Source: Mycobacterium sp. 852014-50255_SCH5639931
GTDB lineage: Bacteria > Actinomycetota > Actinomycetes > Mycobacteriales > Mycobacteriaceae
Assembly (NCBI RefSeq): GCF_001665605.1
Contig: NZ_LZSV01000016.1
Coordinates: 186,001 to 250,000 of the forward strand
Reading direction: 5' to 3'
Length of the DNA stretch: 64,000 nt
The translations under genes were made by a program, and so were the position numbers. The notes beneath the pieces are model-generated. The model worked only from the letters and a program-made list of their open reading frames with translations. It did no database searches and was not told the origin of the DNA. Shown here in pieces: positions 61,067 through 64,000 of the stretch; positions within the stretch are counted from its first letter, which is position 1; each line of letters starts with the position of its first letter.

Positions 61067-62899
61067 CTAGTCGTTGTCCATCGATCCCGGCGTGGTCTTG
61101 GAGACCTGCACCAGGAACTCGTAATTGGTCTTCGTCTTGCGCAGCTGCGACATCAGCAGGTCGATGGCCTGGTGGGAGTCCAGACCCGACAGCACGCGGC
61201 GCAGCTTGTGCACGATGCCGAACTCGTCCGGCGACAGCAACAGCTCGTCCTTACGGGTACCGGACGGGTTCACGTCGACCGCCGGGAAGACCCGTCGTTC
61301 GGAGATCTTGCGGTCCAGCTTGAGCTCGGCGTTACCGGTGCCCTTGAACTCCTCGAAGATGACCGTGTCACCGGTGGATCCGGTCTCGACCATCGCGGTG
61401 GCGATGATCGTCAGCGACCCGCCTTCCTCGATGTTTCGCGCTGCACCCAGGAAGCGCTTCGGCGGGTACAGCGCGGTGGAGTCGACACCACCGGACAGGA
61501 TTCGGCCCGACGCGGGTGACGCGTTGTTGTACGCGCGGCCCAGGCGGGTGATCGAGTCGAGGAGCACCACGACGTCCTTGCCCTGCTCAACGAGCCGCTT
61601 GGCGCGCTCGATGGCCAGCTCGGCGACTGCCGTGTGGTCCGTGGGCGGCCGGTCGAAGGTCGAGGCGATCACCTCGCCCTTGACGGAGCGCGTCATGTCG
61701 GTGACCTCCTCGGGGCGCTCGTCGACGAGCACGACCATGAGGTGGCATTCCGGGTTGTTCTTGGTGATCGCGTTGGCGATGTCCTGCAGGATCGTCGTCT
61801 TACCGGCCTTTGGCGGCGACACGATCAGGGCGCGCTGGCCCTTACCGATCGGCATGATCAGGTCGATGACCCGGGTGGTCAGCCGGTCGGGGGTGGTTTC
61901 CAGACGAAGTCGCTGGTTGGGGTAGAGCGGCGTCAGCTTGCTGAAATCGGGCCGCTTCTTCGCGTCCTCGACCGGACCGCCATTGACGCTGTCCAAGCGG
62001 ACCAGCGGGTTGAACTTCTGGCGTTGGTTGGGCTGCTCGCCGTCCTTCGGCACGCGAACCGCCCCGGTCACCGCGTCGCCGCGGCGCAGGCCGTTCTTGC
62101 GCACCATGTTCATGGACACGTAGACGTCGTGCGGACCGGCCAGGTAACCGGAGGTGCGGACGAACGCGTAATTGTCGAGCACGTCAAGGATTCCGGCGAC
62201 CGGCTGCACGACGTCGTCCTCGCGGAGTTCGGTGTCGCCGCCCTCGCCGGACCGCTCACCGCGCCGCCTGCGATCGCGGAAGCGGCGACCACGCCTGCCT
62301 CCACGACCCTCGCCGTCGTCGTCCTGCTGGTTCGAGCCGCCACGAGACTGCTGGCCGCCCGAGCCCTGCCGATCATCGCTTTGCTCGCTGCCCGAGTCCT
62401 GGCCGCGCTCTTCGCTCTGGTTGTCACGCTTGCCGCCCTGGCGGGTGCGGTCCTCGCCGGTCGCATTGGCCTCGCGGTTGCGTGAGCGCTCGCCATCCGA
62501 TTCGTCGCCGGTGCGGGCTGATCCCGGCTCGCGGGAGGCGCTGCGCCGTTCGCGGCGGGGCGCCTCGGTTGTCGAACCGTCCTGGTGGTCCTCGCCGGCC
62601 GGTGCTTCAGCACTGGCGGCGTCGGACTTTGCGCCGTCCTCGGGGGTGGCAGGGGCGGACGTCCCGTTGGACTGTCCCCTGATTTCCTTTATGGCGGCGA
62701 TGAGTTCGTTCTTGCGCATGCCCGACGTCCCCTTGACGCCGACCTCGTTAGCCAGCGCGCGCAATTCGGGAAGCACCATGGTCGACAGGGAGCCAACCGT
62801 GGCTTTGGTTTTGACATCGGGTGTGTCTGGGGTCACAGCGCTCGGCACCTCGTTGCTGTCGGTGCTCGCGTCAGCCGTGAACAGGTCCGTATCGGTCAC
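61067..62899 (-). CDS. rho: Transcription termination factor Rho
   Basis: A 610-residue hexameric helicase. The N-terminal Rho-N domain (LSTMVLPELRALANEVGVKG) is followed by a long Arg/Gly/Asp/Ser-rich insertion (about residues 90-220, including GRGGRRGRRFRDRRRRG) typical of actinobacterial Rho. The RNA-binding domain (GILDVLDNYAFVRTSGY) comes next. The ATPase has SPPKAGKTT (Walker A), VVLLDSITRLGRAYN (Walker B) and the Q/R loop region. The GTG at 62899 has an AAAGGA ribosome site. The 162-nt gap to rpmE holds nothing recognised. Confidence 0.96.
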   Translation of the reverse strand: MTDTDLFTADASTDSNEVPSAVTPDTPDVKTKATVGSLSTMVLPELRALANEVGVKGTSGMRKNELIAAIKEIRGQSNGTSAPATPEDGAKSDAASAEAPAGEDHQDGSTTEAPRRERRSASREPGSARTGDESDGERSRNREANATGEDRTRQGGKRDNQSEERGQDSGSEQSDDRQGSGGQQSRGGSNQQDDDGEGRGGRRGRRFRDRRRRGERSGEGGDTELREDDVVQPVAGILDVLDNYAFVRTSGYLAGPHDVYVSMNMVRKNGLRRGDAVTGAVRVPKDGEQPNQRQKFNPLVRLDSVNGGPVEDAKKRPDFSKLTPLYPNQRLRLETTPDRLTTRVIDLIMPIGKGQRALIVSPPKAGKTTILQDIANAITKNNPECHLMVVLVDERPEEVTDMTRSVKGEVIASTFDRPPTDHTAVAELAIERAKRLVEQGKDVVVLLDSITRLGRAYNNASPASGRILSGGVDSTALYPPKRFLGAARNIEEGGSLTIIATAMVETGSTGDTVIFEEFKGTGNAELKLDRKISERRVFPAVDVNPSGTRKDELLLSPDEFGIVHKLRRVLSGLDSHQAIDLLMSQLRKTKTNYEFLVQVSKTTPGSMDND

Positions 62900-63166
62900 G
62901 GAGTTCCTTTCTTCCCCCGCTGATCACGTCATCCGGGGGGTTCGTTGCATTCAGCCAAATCGCCGAGTGCGCCCAAATATCGACTCTGCAACGGTGATCG
63001 CCTAAATCGGCGGAGTAAGCGGCGAACCTCGTCCACGAGAAGAATTGGTGTTGTCCTAGCGGCAAGGCAGTATGGATGCAGATGCAGATGCTGCGATTGC
63101 TGGACGGGTCCGAGGATAGCCCGCATCCTGCCTGGAAGCAAGCAAACCCTCCGGCCACGCTAAAGA

Positions 63167-64000
<834 letters not shown>

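Overview
The window is a high-GC actinobacterial chromosome segment and almost certainly comes from a Mycobacterium. The evidence is gene order and protein sequence. From right to left it runs thrB, rho, rpmE, prfA, prmC, Sua5, wecA, atpI-like, atpBEFHAGDC, DUF2550, murA, one rRNA operon, ogt, alkA, adenylate cyclase, nucS, fadA4, glgB, glgE, glgP, dinG, pncB, clpS, rhomboid, murI, Rv1339-type phosphodiesterase, rph, rdgB, lprD, irtA and irtB. This is the M. tuberculosis Rv1296-Rv1349 order as I remember it, seen in the opposite orientation. The 16S gene has a shortened helix 18 and a helix-10 signature that I associate, from memory, with the M. simiae complex. AtpE keeps the alanine that M. 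xenopi replaces, which argues against that species.

Layout. Positions 1-8.3 kb are an accessory acyl-CoA catabolic block. A leftward, translationally coupled operon (SDR, thiolase, CaiB-type CoA-transferase, acyl-CoA dehydrogenase, GntR regulator) diverges from a rightward acyl-CoA dehydrogenase and a mycofactocin-type SDR, across an AT-rich palindrome that looks like an operator. Positions 8.4-12.9 kb hold the IrtAB siderophore importer with an IdeR-like iron box. Positions 13-21.7 kb hold tRNA-Leu, lprD and housekeeping genes. Here the normally adjacent rph-rdgB pair is split by two small antisense genes, bounded by three copies of the rdgB 5' end, and the mec-cysO-cysM genes expected next to the rhomboid gene are missing.

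Positions 21.7-32.3 kb hold NAD salvage (pncB), the DinG helicase and the GlgP/GlgE/GlgB alpha-glucan genes. Positions 32-40.4 kb hold a chaperedoxin-like protein, a FadA4 thiolase, methylmalonyl-CoA epimerase, the NucS mismatch nuclease, a membrane adenylate cyclase, a low-complexity lipoprotein and the Ada-AlkA/Ogt alkylation-repair pair. The rRNA operon (16S-23S-5S, leftward) lies at 40.5-45.6 kb and is driven by two tandem promoters just after murA. Positions 48-56.5 kb are the complete F1Fo ATP synthase operon, including the mycobacterial b-delta fusion. Positions 56.7-64 kb hold cell-wall precursor, translation and transcription termination genes and the 3' part of thrB.

Most of the window is core genome. 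The least ordinary parts are the split rph-rdgB junction, the missing cysM and mbt genes, and the left-hand acyl-CoA block. All functions are read from the translated sequence and remembered families; no database search was run.
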